A stretch of 64,000 nucleotides of DNA from Mucilaginibacter rubeus (GCF_003286415.2 NZ_CP043450.1:6138001-6202000), one strand, 5' to 3'; positions 25,115 to 34,843 are shown, numbered from the stretch's first letter. Notes: generated by a model from the sequence alone, not told the origin. Made by a program: numbers and translations.

Positions 25115-28100
25115 TTAAACCTGCTTCCCTTCCTTTTTCATCACAAAAATAATATTTGATGTGTACCGGCTATTGTCAACCTGAGTGCATGACATACCAT
25201 GCGCCGCGGCCAGCTCCCGGAGCGCTTTCCCCGAAATAAACGACAAACCTTTTTTCCCTGTTTTATTAAAGCCCAATAAACGGGTGGAGAAAAGCTCGGT
25301 TAAAGCTGTTCCCTTTTGCCTCTGCTGCAAATCAGCATCCCCATCGCGAATAATAAGCGTACCCGCAGGATTTAAATTGGCGATACACTTTTCAATCAAT
25401 CGCGTTTGATCATCGGGCTGTAAATAGTGCAGCATATCGGCCATGATAATGGCATCGTAATGCTGCATTTCAAAGGCAAGGGCATCGGCATAAACAAAAT
25501 TGATACCGTCTGTTTTACCGAAGCAATTTGCAGCCATCTCTATTTTTTCCTCATCGTAATCAACCCCGGTAAACTCACGACCTGGTGCTACAAAATGCAG
25601 CATGTAAGGCATAAAGCCATACCCACAACCCATATCAAGCATTTTGCCCTGTTTAGGCAGCAGATCATGAAATACCTGGTAGTTTTTTTCGAGCCTTAGC
25701 TTGATACGCATGTACCATTCCAGCACCGGGCCTTTGTACAGGTAGTTGTATATCAGCTGCTCCTTAAAATAAGCAGGCTGCTCAATTTCGGCGCTTAATC
25801 TCTGGTATTCTTCTTTAAAATAACGGCTGATAATTTTAGTCCGCTCGGTATAGCCGGTACCGAATGAAGCATCATCAGCTGCTATACGCGGCAGGTACTT
25901 GATGGTGATGGTTCCGTTTTTCAACAGAAAATCGCCTTTGGTCATGTTGTAGCCTGTACCATGCAGCACAATAGGCAGGATATCCATTCCTGTTTGCTCG
26001 GCTAAAAAGAACGCACCTTTATGGAAACGTTTCATTTTACCATCGGGTGAGCGACTGCCTTCGGGGAAGATCACCATCGAGTAGCCTTGTTTCACCTTTT
26101 CGGCCAGCTCATCAATGTTCTGCTCCACTCCTTCGGCCACCGGGAAGTAGCCTGCCATCCGCACTACAGCCCCAAACACCGGCGAATTCCATACCCAATG
26201 ATTGGTAAACAGGATGAGCTTAGGATGCTGCATGATCAGCACCAAAATATCCAAAAACGATTGATGGTTGCTGATCACAACGGCAGGCTTTTCAAAGCTA
26301 TCCTTATCAACCACGCGCTTACGCAGGTTGGGCATAATGTACATCATCGACCAGCAAAACTTCGACAGGATAACATGATAAACATATTTGCTTCTTTCGC
26401 CTTTAAACGGATTAAGCTTGATTAGCAGTAAACCAATAAGGCTTGATAACAGGCAACCGCTCACAAAATATGTGAACGCGAAAACCGAGATCACAAAACC
26501 GCTTATAGTCCACGGGAAGCGTTTAGCCTTTACCCTATTCCTGATCAGCAGGTTAAACAAAAACGGGATCAGGATCTGGGCCATCACCACCACGCAAACT
26601 ATCCCGATGATGGAGATCAACGCGATGGAACGCAAAGCCGGGTGTTTAGCAAATATCAACACGCCTAAACCTACTACCGTAGTAATGGCCGACAGGAATA
26701 TAGATGACTTGTACGACGACAGGTTTTTTTTGCCTGTTTTATACTCCTGCAACAGCCCATCCATAATAAACAGGCTATAGTCATCGCCTAAACCAAATAT
26801 CAGGGCCGATATGATGATGTTTACGATATTGAACTGGATGCCCAGCAATCCCATTAAACCCAATATCCAGATCCAGGAAATAAACATCGGTATAAATGAA
26901 ACCAGCGTAAGCTCAATGCGCCCATACGTAAGCAACAGCACGGTAAACACCAGCAGCGACGACATGATGGCGATGCTTGCAAAATCATTGTTAATGATAC
27001 CCACAAATCTATTGGTAAGGTATTGCTTATCAACTACAGTAACATTCGTTGAATTCTCAAACAGGTTGTACAGTTTGGTTTTATCCTCCGGGGATATTTT
27101 AACCAGTGTGATCACGCCGGCCCGGCCCGGTCGCTCGGTGATATAATCATCCAGCAAGCTTTTGCGGATACCGGCCATTTCCTGCTGTCCAACCGGTTTA
27201 AAGTTTTTGTTGATCAACTCCTGAAAATGATCAAAAGCGGATGGTTTGAAACCTAACGCGGTTCCTTCTTTAATCAATACCGCCATCAATTGCTGTTTCT
27301 TAGCGGGTGTCCAGTAACTGTTCCACCGGGCAATTCGGGCTTTTTGCAGCGAATCAGATATGATAAGCGATGATACTCCGGAGTATTTTTTGACGATATT
27401 CTTTTCTTTCAATGAGTCTATCCGGGCCGAGAGTTTTTCGTTAGTCTGAAGAGCTTGATCCAGTGTCTTGCCCTCGGCCAGGAGATAAACCGATTGCAGG
27501 GCATATTTATTAATGGCGTTCAGTTTGGCTTCGGATGCTTTGAGCTTATCGGTCATGAAATTCATGCGGTTCATATCCGTTTCAAAACTCACGTTGCGGG
27601 CTGTGTAGCTAAATACCACCGTAAGTACCACAATAGCCGAAATAATAATTTTATTATACTCGGGGTTGTAGGCCGACAGCTTGTCGATCCAGGAAAGCTG
27701 CGCGATATGCTCATGCTGCTCCTTTTTTGAGGCGATGAAATGCGGCAGGAACACCAGCGAGCAAAACGAAGCGCCGATTAAACTAAAGGCCGCGAACAGA
27801 CCAAGGTCTTTCAGCATTTCGGATTGTACAAACTCCAGGCAAAAGAAACCGCCTATAGTTGTAAAACTGCCCACAGTAAGCGGCATGGCTAAATCACGGA
27901 TCACTTGTTCAATGCTGCGGGTATGGCGGTAATGGTTAAACACATGCAGCGAATAATTAACCGCTATGCCCAACACTACCGAGCCTGTGCCCAAAGCTAT
28001 TACCGAAATACTGCCTTTCACAAAATAAACTACCGCCAGCGAAAACAACGCGCCAAACAACACCGGCACCAGGATCACAACCGGGGCTCGCTTTTTTCTG

Positions 28101-28969
28101 AAATAAAAACCCAGAAACACGATCAGGAACACCACCGTAATGCCCTGGGTAAACATGGAGTCGCGGCGTAATTGCAGGGCATTGCCTACCGATACGGCTG
28201 TAGTGCCGAAGTAGCTGCAATTGACGGTTTTAAAACTTTTAGCTTCCAGGCTATCAATAACCTGGTCGATACCCTTGAGCATTACCGCGTTCTCGCCGGT
28301 ATTATTAGGTGAGTATTTTGGCGTGATGAACAGCAACAGGTTCTTGTGATCTTTAGTCATCACATAGCTATCATACAGTTCAAAATTTTCGTCGTACTGT
28401 AGCTGCTGTAGTTTTTTTAAGCCGAGGTATGAAATACCAACAGGATCGCTGCTGATCATGCTTTTCAGTGCAAGTCCGGCGGGTGAGGTAAGCGTACGCA
28501 GATCGCGGGCCAGGGTTTCTTTGACCTTATCCGGGTGGATGAGCGTATCGATGTTCAGGTAATCACGTTCGGTGAGGTAAATGGGTAGGCTTTTATTAAT
28601 AGTGCCAAACAGCTCCAACACCAGCCCATCATCAACCTTGGAATTTATCTTACTGATATACCGTAGCAGTTTTTGCTGAATGGTTTCCGTAAAATTATCA
28701 GCGAAAGCGATGAGGCTATCGGGTTGCTGCTGTGCGGAATCTTTAAGCGACACCATCACCACCAGCTTATCAACAAATTTGGAGTTCTGGAAAATGTAGT
28801 TAAGCTTTTCTATCTTTTTATCCCTGGGCAGTATTTTGGAGATATCCTCCTCAAACCTTATCCGCGAAGCAAAAAAACCTACAAGCACAAAGCTTAACGC
28901 AAACACCGTATAAAACAGCGGCTTGCGGGCATTAAAATAATTATAGATGCCTACCAGGATTTTTTCCAT
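25115..28969 (-). CDS. MMPL transporter / lysophospholipid acyltransferase / SAM methyltransferase fusion
   Basis: A 1284-residue three-part protein. Residues 1 to about 850 form an RND/MMPL exporter with two sets of transmembrane helices and large extracytoplasmic loops. From about 890 comes a PlsC-type acyltransferase with NHQSFLDI (HX4D, near 905) and FPEGSRS (near 970). From about 1095 to the end is a class I methyltransferase with MLDMGCGYGFM. The same three-domain order is known in flexirubin-type loci of Bacteroidota. It could acylate the polyene onto a glycerol or lipid backbone, methylate it and export it. Four bases separate it from the GT2 gene. Confidence 0.95.
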   Translation of the reverse strand: MEKILVGIYNYFNARKPLFYTVFALSFVLVGFFASRIRFEEDISKILPRDKKIEKLNYIFQNSKFVDKLVVMVSLKDSAQQQPDSLIAFADNFTETIQQKLLRYISKINSKVDDGLVLELFGTINKSLPIYLTERDYLNIDTLIHPDKVKETLARDLRTLTSPAGLALKSMISSDPVGISYLGLKKLQQLQYDENFELYDSYVMTKDHKNLLLFITPKYSPNNTGENAVMLKGIDQVIDSLEAKSFKTVNCSYFGTTAVSVGNALQLRRDSMFTQGITVVFLIVFLGFYFRKKRAPVVILVPVLFGALFSLAVVYFVKGSISVIALGTGSVVLGIAVNYSLHVFNHYRHTRSIEQVIRDLAMPLTVGSFTTIGGFFCLEFVQSEMLKDLGLFAAFSLIGASFCSLVFLPHFIASKKEQHEHIAQLSWIDKLSAYNPEYNKIIISAIVVLTVVFSYTARNVSFETDMNRMNFMTDKLKASEAKLNAINKYALQSVYLLAEGKTLDQALQTNEKLSARIDSLKEKNIVKKYSGVSSLIISDSLQKARIARWNSYWTPAKKQQLMAVLIKEGTALGFKPSAFDHFQELINKNFKPVGQQEMAGIRKSLLDDYITERPGRAGVITLVKISPEDKTKLYNLFENSTNVTVVDKQYLTNRFVGIINNDFASIAIMSSLLVFTVLLLTYGRIELTLVSFIPMFISWIWILGLMGLLGIQFNIVNIIISALIFGLGDDYSLFIMDGLLQEYKTGKKNLSSYKSSIFLSAITTVVGLGVLIFAKHPALRSIALISIIGIVCVVVMAQILIPFLFNLLIRNRVKAKRFPWTISGFVISVFAFTYFVSGCLLSSLIGLLLIKLNPFKGERSKYVYHVILSKFCWSMMYIMPNLRKRVVDKDSFEKPAVVISNHQSFLDILVLIMQHPKLILFTNHWVWNSPVFGAVVRMAGYFPVAEGVEQNIDELAEKVKQGYSMVIFPEGSRSPDGKMKRFHKGAFFLAEQTGMDILPIVLHGTGYNMTKGDFLLKNGTITIKYLPRIAADDASFGTGYTERTKIISRYFKEEYQRLSAEIEQPAYFKEQLIYNYLYKGPVLEWYMRIKLRLEKNYQVFHDLLPKQGKMLDMGCGYGFMPYMLHFVAPGREFTGVDYDEEKIEMAANCFGKTDGINFVYADALAFEMQHYDAIIMADMLHYLQPDDQTRLIEKCIANLNPAGTLIIRDGDADLQQRQKGTALTELFSTRLLGFNKTGKKGLSFISGKALRELAAAHGMSCTQVDNSRYTSNIIFVMKKEGKQV

Positions 28970-28972
28970 GAA

Positions 28973-30169
28973 TTACAACGCGGGGACAGGCCTCCGCTTA
29001 AACAGCTTTAGTAACGCAAAAGTGAGCAATCCTGCTATAATACCTGCAAAAATTGCCAGCGAAATGCTGCCGTAAAGATATTGTTCCAGATGTTCGCCGA
29101 TGGCTTTGATCGAAATTTTATCCAAAGGGATCTCCACATTACCGCTGCCCATCCACAAACTACCTGTTTTATAGCTCAAAAAAATGATGACCGGGATCAT
29201 TGGCGGAAAACTAATATGCGCCGCGGTTATTACAATAGCCTTGTTAAGCCTGAATATAAAAGCCAGTGAAATAGCCACCAGCAACTGAAAACCCCAGATG
29301 GGCACAATCCCCATAAAAACGCCAAAGGCTACAGATCTAGCTTTAAGCTGCGGTGAATGCTCGGGGTTAAAGAACAGGTTTTTGAGCATCTGCTTCGCTT
29401 TTTTTTTATCAAAAAGGGTTCTGAAAAAGTCGCGGGGTTTGATGTAAGCGAATGTAATGATCACCAATACAGTGTTAAGCACACTGATGCGCGAGAAATC
29501 CTGAAAGGGGCGAAAATGCGATACCCGGGTTTCTTTCGGGGCATAGTAAACTTTTACCGGCACCCAATCTATCTTGATACCTTTCCAGGCGGCACGCACT
29601 ATTACCTCTATCTCAAACTCGTATTTACGGGTGATGAATTTAGTGTTTTTGAGCAGATGAATTGGATACAAACGGTAACCCGATTGCGTATCCGGGCATT
29701 TGATCCCGGTCTCCACCCAAAACCAAAAATTAGAAAACTTATGTCCGAAACTGCTTTTCCCCGGCACCGATGATTGCTCCATATTGCGCGAACCAATGAT
29801 CAGCGAATCCGGTTCCTGTTCCAGCTTTTCAATAAAAGCGGGCAGGTCGGCTGCAAAATGCTGCCCGTCCGAGTCAATGGTGATGGCGTGCTGATAACCA
29901 TGTTCTGTGGCAAACTCAAAAGCTTTGCGCAAAGCCCAGCCCTTGCCTACATTTTGGGTATAGCTTACGGATTTAACCTGCGGAAATGATTGGATAACGG
30001 CCTGTGTGCTGTCGGTTGAGCCATCGTTTACTACAATAACCTGATCAGTATAAGCTAAAACATCGGCAATAACAGCGGCCAGCGTGCCCTCGTTATTATA
30101 GGTGGGTATAATAACGCATACCTGTAATTGTTTAAACTTTGCCTGTATAAGTTGTAAGTTATCCGTCAT
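28973..30169 (-). CDS. Glycosyltransferase family 2 fused to a DUF2062 membrane domain
   Basis: A 398-residue protein. The GT-A domain (about residues 1-250) has CVIIPTYNNEGTLAAVI, VVNDGSTDST and the metal-binding TIDSDGQH (DxD). The C-terminal 150 residues are a DUF2062 membrane domain (GVFMGIVPIWGFQLLVAISLAF). It resembles dolichyl-phosphate mannose synthase-like enzymes, which build a sugar-polyprenyl donor at the inner membrane. It is the first gene of the minus arm, with a good -7 element about 75 bp upstream. Its place in the pathway is unproven. Confidence 0.9.
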   Translation of the reverse strand: MTDNLQLIQAKFKQLQVCVIIPTYNNEGTLAAVIADVLAYTDQVIVVNDGSTDSTQAVIQSFPQVKSVSYTQNVGKGWALRKAFEFATEHGYQHAITIDSDGQHFAADLPAFIEKLEQEPDSLIIGSRNMEQSSVPGKSSFGHKFSNFWFWVETGIKCPDTQSGYRLYPIHLLKNTKFITRKYEFEIEVIVRAAWKGIKIDWVPVKVYYAPKETRVSHFRPFQDFSRISVLNTVLVIITFAYIKPRDFFRTLFDKKKAKQMLKNLFFNPEHSPQLKARSVAFGVFMGIVPIWGFQLLVAISLAFIFRLNKAIVITAAHISFPPMIPVIIFLSYKTGSLWMGSGNVEIPLDKISIKAIGEHLEQYLYGSISLAIFAGIIAGLLTFALLKLFKRRPVPAL

Positions 30170-30243
30170 ATAATCAATCGCACGTACCGGCTTCAGTCCA
30201 GGTTTTTATCAATGGGTTTTGTGGGTTTACGTTTAATGCTTTA

Positions 30244-30251
30244 CAAAGTTA
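30244..30251 (-). promoter_or_regulatory. -7 element of the minus-arm promoter
   Basis: On the minus strand this is TAACTTTG, a full match to TAnnTTTG, 75 bp upstream of the GT2 start codon. No clear -33 TTTG was found at the usual distance. It is the best candidate promoter for the operon that runs from 30169 down to about 20253 or 18380. Confidence 0.6.
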
Positions 30252-30316
30252 TTCTTTCGGGTTAAATTAAACGTTAAATTTTTGTGTGGAAGTATGTTGT
30301 TTATTAAAAAGTATTT

Positions 30317-30407
30317 TGTCATGCTTCGTTCCTCAGGATGACAATCCCTCCACACCTAATGTTATCTTACCTTCACAGATCTCTATTTTCTTCCATTCAG
30401 CATGACA
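30317..30407. repeat. Degenerate ~90-bp palindromic repeat (family A relative)
   Basis: A 91-bp segment with inverted ends TGTCATGC (30317-30324) and GCATGACA (30400-30407). Length and terminal TGTCAT/ATGACA match the 90-bp family A copies at 32937, 52338 and 58374, but the centre differs. Confidence 0.55.
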
Positions 30408-30434
30408 AAGCGTAAAGATTCATACAATACCCGT

Positions 30435-30484
30435 CGGCCAGAGGCCGTTTGATAGTTGCCACCCGGCTGGAGCCGGGCGGTGAC
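30435..30484. repeat. Half copy of palindromic repeat family B
   Basis: This 50-bp segment is nearly the reverse complement of the left half of the family B element at 33060-33110: GGCCAGAGGCC, TTGATAGTTGCCAC, then a GGCTGGAGCC hairpin. It lies directly before the ammonia-lyase gene and keeps that reading frame open upstream. Confidence 0.85.
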
Positions 30485-30532
30485 TGTGTTATTTTCAAAT
30501 CCGAACATTTACCTTATTTTCGCCCTGATTTT

Positions 30533-32116
30533 GTGGAAAAGAATAATCAAACCTTATTAAATAAAACTGCTGTGCCCATACTACAGGTTGGAGGAAAAGC
30601 CCTTACACTGGATGATTTTTACCAGGTAATTTTTAAAAACACCGCGATTGTTCCCAACGAACAGGCGCTCGAAAAGGTAGAGGCCAGCTTTAACTTTCTT
30701 GGCAATTTTTCATCCAATAAGTTGATTTACGGTATCAATACCGGCTTTGGCCCCATGGCACAATATAAGGTGAGCGATGAAAACCGGTTGCAATTACAGT
30801 ACAACCTCATCCGCAGTCATGCCTCGGGCGGTGGCAATTTAATGCAGCCCCAACTGGTAAAAGCTTTAATGCTTGCACGGCTTAACAGCTTTATGCAGGC
30901 ACATTCAGGTGTGCATCCCGAACTGGTGAACCTCCTTGCCGAACTTATCAACAAAAACGTTATCCCCTGCATATTTGAACATGGCGGCGTAGGTGCCAGC
31001 GGCGACCTGGTGCAGTTAGCCCACCTTGCCCTGGTACTCATAGGCGAAGGCGAAGTGATTTGCAATGGTGAAGTAAAATCAACTGCTTTTGTTTTTGAGC
31101 AACTGAATATTAAACCCTTGCAGATCCATATCCGTGAAGGATTGGCCATTATCAATGGTACATCGGCCATGACAGGGATTGGTTTGCTGAATATTATCCG
31201 TGCTAAAAAACTACTCGGCTGGTCGGTAATGCTCTCGGCTATGATCAACGAGGTTGTGGGCGCTTTTGATGATCATTATTCACACGAACTGAACAGGGTA
31301 AAACACCATACCGGGCAAAACGCTGTAGCGTCACAACTGAGGGAAATCCTGAAAAACAGCCAAATGACCCGCAGCCGGTCAGAGCATTTGTACAATCCCG
31401 AAAATATCGATCAGGAAGTATTTGAGGATAAGGTACAGGAATACTATTCGCTCCGTTGTGTTACACAGATCCTCGGTCCGGTTTATGACACCATTGCCCA
31501 GGCCGAACATGTGGTTGTAGATGAGCTTAACTCGGTAAATGATAACCCGGTTATCGATCATGAAAATCATAATATTTTTCACGGTGGCAATTTCCACGGC
31601 GATTATGTTTCGCTGGAGATGGATAAACTAAAAATAGCCGTTACCCGCGTATCCATGTTATCCGAAAGGCAGCTCAATTACCTGCTCAACGATAAACTAA
31701 ATCAGAAATTTCCACCGTTTTTAAACCTGGGGGTGCTCGGTTTTAACTTCGGCATGCAGGGCATGCAGTTTACGGCCACCTCAACTGTTGCCGAAAATCA
31801 AACCCTTTCGTACCCAATGTACGTACACAGTATCCCAAACAATAATGATAACCAGGATATTGTAAGCATGGGCTGTAACGCGGCGTTATTAACCAAAAAG
31901 GTGATCGATAATAGTTTCGAGGTATTGGCGATACAGGCTATGACCCTGCTACAGGCCGTCGATTATCTTGATTGCGCCAACAGGCTATCAAACCAAACCA
32001 ACAAAGTTTATACAGACTTAAGGGCTATTTTTCCTAAATTTATTGAGGATAAACCCAAATACCAGGACCTGCAACAAGTGAAAGCCTATTTTGAATCGGC
32101 CGAACTTATTTCCTGA
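30533..32116 (+). CDS. Aromatic amino acid ammonia-lyase (HAL/PAL/TAL family)
   Basis: From the GTG at 30533 this is a 527-residue lyase. The MIO cofactor triad Ala-Ser-Gly lies at residues 155-157 (GGVGASGDLVQ), and SRSEHLYNPENIDQ and NSVNDNPVIDH are family blocks. The selectivity pair in IRSHASGGG is Ser-His (about 95-96), not the His-Leu of Rhodobacter TAL, so substrate cannot be taken from that motif. By context it probably makes 4-coumarate from tyrosine as starter for the aryl polyene. The frame stays open 28 codons further up, but that part is a repeat element. FabG follows after 32 bp. Confidence 0.9.
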   Translation: MEKNNQTLLNKTAVPILQVGGKALTLDDFYQVIFKNTAIVPNEQALEKVEASFNFLGNFSSNKLIYGINTGFGPMAQYKVSDENRLQLQYNLIRSHASGGGNLMQPQLVKALMLARLNSFMQAHSGVHPELVNLLAELINKNVIPCIFEHGGVGASGDLVQLAHLALVLIGEGEVICNGEVKSTAFVFEQLNIKPLQIHIREGLAIINGTSAMTGIGLLNIIRAKKLLGWSVMLSAMINEVVGAFDDHYSHELNRVKHHTGQNAVASQLREILKNSQMTRSRSEHLYNPENIDQEVFEDKVQEYYSLRCVTQILGPVYDTIAQAEHVVVDELNSVNDNPVIDHENHNIFHGGNFHGDYVSLEMDKLKIAVTRVSMLSERQLNYLLNDKLNQKFPPFLNLGVLGFNFGMQGMQFTATSTVAENQTLSYPMYVHSIPNNNDNQDIVSMGCNAALLTKKVIDNSFEVLAIQAMTLLQAVDYLDCANRLSNQTNKVYTDLRAIFPKFIEDKPKYQDLQQVKAYFESAELIS

Positions 32117-32148
32117 ATTATTAAACCTTTTAACACCAAAAATATCAT

Positions 32149-32877
32149 ATGAAATGTGCATTAGTAACCGGCGGCTCAAGAGGAATTGGCAGGGCCATTT
32201 GCTACAAAATGGCCGCCATGGGTTATTATGTGCTTGTTAATTATAAAGGCAACATTGATGAAGCCGACAACACCCTCGCCGAGATCAAAGCCAATGGCGG
32301 CGATGGAGAACTGTTGCAATTTAATGTGGCCGACAAGAACGATATCCAACAAAAATTAGGTAGCTGGATAGAAACCAATACCGAAAAGTACATTGAAGTT
32401 TTAATAAACAACGCCGGCGTTAAAGACGATGGCCTGATGATGTGGATGACGGACCAACAATGGGATGGCGTGCTGAACACCAGCTTAAACGGTTTCTTTT
32501 ATGTTACCCGTCTGGTGTTAAACAGCATGCTGGTTAAAAAATACGGTCGCATTGTTAATGTGGTTTCGCTTTCGGGGTTGAAAGGCTTACCGGGACAAGT
32601 AAATTACTCGGCCGCCAAAGCGGGGGTTATTGGTGCTACCAAGGCATTAGCGCAGGAAGTTGGTCGCCGGGGTATAACAGTAAATGCTGTAGCCCCGGGC
32701 TTTATAGCTACGGATATGACTGCCGGGCTTGATGAAAAGGAATTGAAAGCGATGGTGCCGCTAAAAAGATTCGGCACACCGGAGGAGGTTGCCCATGCGG
32801 TAGGTTTTCTGGCTTCGCCGGAAGCCGCTTATATTACTGCCGAGGTGCTTTCGATAAATGGGGGATTGTATTCGTAA
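32149..32877 (+). CDS. 3-oxoacyl-ACP reductase (FabG-like SDR)
   Basis: A 242-residue classical SDR: TGGSRGIG at residues 8-15, NNAG, catalytic Ser in VVSLSG, YSAAK (Tyr-x3-Lys intact) and VAPGFIATDM. It would reduce the beta-keto group in each polyene extension cycle. It lies 32 bp after the ammonia-lyase gene; the next gene is 477 bp away behind two repeat elements and a new promoter, so these two genes may form a separate short transcript. Confidence 0.92.
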   Translation: MKCALVTGGSRGIGRAICYKMAAMGYYVLVNYKGNIDEADNTLAEIKANGGDGELLQFNVADKNDIQQKLGSWIETNTEKYIEVLINNAGVKDDGLMMWMTDQQWDGVLNTSLNGFFYVTRLVLNSMLVKKYGRIVNVVSLSGLKGLPGQVNYSAAKAGVIGATKALAQEVGRRGITVNAVAPGFIATDMTAGLDEKELKAMVPLKRFGTPEEVAHAVGFLASPEAAYITAEVLSINGGLYS

Positions 32878-32936
32878 AGAAAGCAACCGAGGGACATGGG
32901 GCGGATAAAAGTCGCTTGGAAAACAAACAAAAACCA

Positions 32937-33026
32937 TGTCATTGCGAGCGAAGCGTGGCAACCGCACGGAAGCAGATCCGCTCTGTATTGCATGCGATTG
33001 CTTCGTCGTTCCTCCTCGCAATGACA
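32937..33026. repeat. 90-bp palindromic repeat, family A copy 1
   Basis: Ends are TGTCATTGCGAG and CTCGCAATGACA. Inside are CGAAGCGTGGCAA, CGCACGGAAGCAG and GCATGCGATTGCTTCGTCG. The same 90-bp unit recurs at 52338-52427 (inverted) and 58374-58463, with a fragment at 60576. It carries no gene and may be a non-autonomous mobile unit or REP-like element. Confidence 0.95.
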
Positions 33027-33059
33027 TATTTTGCCCCTGCGCTCGTTTGCAAGAAAAAA

Positions 33060-33171
33060 GCCGCCGCTCGGCTCCAGCCGAGTGGCAACTATCAAGCGGC
33101 CTCTGGCCGCCGAAGCAAAGGAGGCCAGAGGCCTGGAAATAATTACCACTCGGCTGGAGCCGAGCGGTGGC
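33060..33171. repeat. Palindromic repeat family B, complete copy
   Basis: A 112-bp element with 26-bp terminal inverted repeats (33060-33085 and 33146-33171) that differ at one base. Each arm has a CTCGGCTCCAGCCGAG hairpin, and the centre has GGCCTCTGGCC (33098-33108) facing GGCCAGAGGCC (33123-33133). A half copy precedes the ammonia-lyase gene at 30435. Confidence 0.92.
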
Positions 33172-33245
33172 AAATTGATTTAGAATAATTAACTCTTAAT
33201 ATTAACTTAATTATAAGCTATTAACATACAGGTATTTTAACCGCT

Positions 33246-33253
33246 TATATTTG
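33246..33253 (+). promoter_or_regulatory. -7 element upstream of the ketosynthase operon
   Basis: TATATTTG is a full match to TAnnTTTG, about 100 bp upstream of the ketosynthase start and downstream of the repeats. No strong -33 element was identified. It probably drives the run of genes from 33355 to 45488. Confidence 0.55.
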
Positions 33254-33354
33254 AAACACTAAAGGAACGCGATACATACAAAAGCATTGAAGTTTAATTT
33301 TTTTGTATTTTTATCATATTTTGTTGACTATGTATTATCAGTTTTTGCTCAAAT

Positions 33355-34575
33355 ATGAATAGGGTTGTGATAACAGGGATGGGTATCTATTCGTGTATTG
33401 GGAAAAATCTTGATGAAGTTAAAGAATCCCTTTATACCGGCCGTTCAGGCATTGTATACGATGCTATCCGTAAAGATTTTGGTTACCGCTCAGGCTTAAC
33501 CGGCGCGGTTGAAAAACCCAACCTGAAAGGTACGCTTGACCGCCGGGCTCGCATTATGCTGCCCGAACAAGGCGAATACGCCTACATAGCCACTATCGAA
33601 GCATTACAGCAGGCCGGTATCGACGCTGAATACATCGCCCAAACCGATGTGGGTATTTTATATGGTAACGATAGCACAGCCAAAGCTGTTATTGAAACTA
33701 CTGATATCATTCGCGAGAAAAAAGACACCATGCTTATTGGTTCAGGTGCGGTGTTTCAAACCATGAATTCTACCGTTACCATGAACCTGGCTACCATATT
33801 TAAGCTTCGCGGGGTTAATTTTACCATCAGCGCGGCTTGCGCCAGCGGTTCGCATTCTATAGGCATGGGCTATCACCTGATCAAAAGCGGCATGCAGGAT
33901 TGTATCATTTGCGGCGGCGCGCAGGAACTGAGCCATTATTCTATGGGCAGTTTTGACGCGCTTTCGGCATTTTCGGTACACGAAGCAGATCCCGCCAAAG
34001 CCTCTCGCCCGTTCGATCGTGACCGCGACGGACTGGTTCCGAGCGGCGGCGCAGCTACCGTAATCCTGGAAAGTTTGGACTCTGCACTGAAAAGGGGGGC
34101 TACCATTTTGGGCGAGATTGTAGGTTACGGCTTTTCATCAAATGGGGGCCATATCTCAAACCCAACGGTTGAAGGCCCTGTTCGCTCGCTTAATATGGCG
34201 CTGAAGGATGCCGGTATACAGGCCTCTGAAATTGATTATATCAACGCCCACGCTACCTCCACCCCTGCCGGCGACGCAAGCGAGGCCAAGGCTATCGACG
34301 AGGTTTTTGGCGATTATAAGCCATTAGTAAGCTCTACCAAATCCATGACCGGCCATGAATGCTGGATGGCAGGCGCGAGCGAGATCGTTTACTCGATGCT
34401 GATGATGCAAAACTCGTTCGTGGCACCCAACATTAATTTTGAAAACCCCGATGAAGATTCGGCTAAGCTTAATATCGCTACCGAAACCGTCGAGAAAAAT
34501 ATAGATACATTCCTGTCAAACTCGTTTGGGTTTGGCGGCACCAATTCGTCCCTGATTATTAAAAAGTATATTTAA
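33355..34575 (+). CDS. Beta-ketoacyl-ACP synthase (KAS I/II type)
   Basis: A 406-residue ketosynthase with complete Cys-His-His triad: Cys162 in SAACASGSHSIG, His299 in NAHATSTPAGD and His334 in GHECWMAGASE. The unusual ECWMAGASE after the last histidine separates it from housekeeping FabF (usually xLGAAG). It is the first gene of a tightly packed operon, with ACP 10 bp downstream. It would condense malonyl-ACP with the growing aryl polyene. Confidence 0.93.
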   Translation: MNRVVITGMGIYSCIGKNLDEVKESLYTGRSGIVYDAIRKDFGYRSGLTGAVEKPNLKGTLDRRARIMLPEQGEYAYIATIEALQQAGIDAEYIAQTDVGILYGNDSTAKAVIETTDIIREKKDTMLIGSGAVFQTMNSTVTMNLATIFKLRGVNFTISAACASGSHSIGMGYHLIKSGMQDCIICGGAQELSHYSMGSFDALSAFSVHEADPAKASRPFDRDRDGLVPSGGAATVILESLDSALKRGATILGEIVGYGFSSNGGHISNPTVEGPVRSLNMALKDAGIQASEIDYINAHATSTPAGDASEAKAIDEVFGDYKPLVSSTKSMTGHECWMAGASEIVYSMLMMQNSFVAPNINFENPDEDSAKLNIATETVEKNIDTFLSNSFGFGGTNSSLIIKKYI

Positions 34576-34585
34576 ACCAGCCATT

Positions 34586-34843
34586 ATGCAAATTGAAGAG
34601 ATCATTGAAAGAATCAACAGCTTCCTGGCCGAAGAATTTGAGGTTGATGCAGATAAAATGGTACCCACAGCAAACCTGAAAGAGACCCTCGACCTGGATA
34701 GCCTTGATTATATCGACCTTGTTGTTGTGATTGAAAGCAACTTTGGGTTCAAAGTAAAACCCGAGGATTTTACGGGCATTGTTACCTTCCAGGATTTTTA
34801 CGATTACGTAGTATCACGCGTACAACCTAAGGAGCTTGCATAA
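34586..34843 (+). CDS. Acyl carrier protein 1
   Basis: An 85-residue ACP. The phosphopantetheine attachment serine is Ser39 in DLDSLDYIDLV; the helix II continuation and KPEDFTGIVTFQDFYDYV are typical of secondary-metabolism ACPs. Its stop overlaps the acyltransferase start by one base (TAATG). AcpS encoded in the other arm could modify it. Confidence 0.92.
   Translation: MQIEEIIERINSFLAEEFEVDADKMVPTANLKETLDLDSLDYIDLVVVIESNFGFKVKPEDFTGIVTFQDFYDYVVSRVQPKELA

Noticed and set aside
30449..30532. N-terminal extension of the ammonia-lyase by 28 residues
   Set aside because: It reads through a family B half copy; the same peptide IVATRLEP appears in the copy at 33060 where no gene exists.
32878..33188. 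Overlapping small frames on both strands in the 32.9-33.2 kb gap
   Set aside because: All lie within palindromic repeats A and B and have no recognisable protein features.
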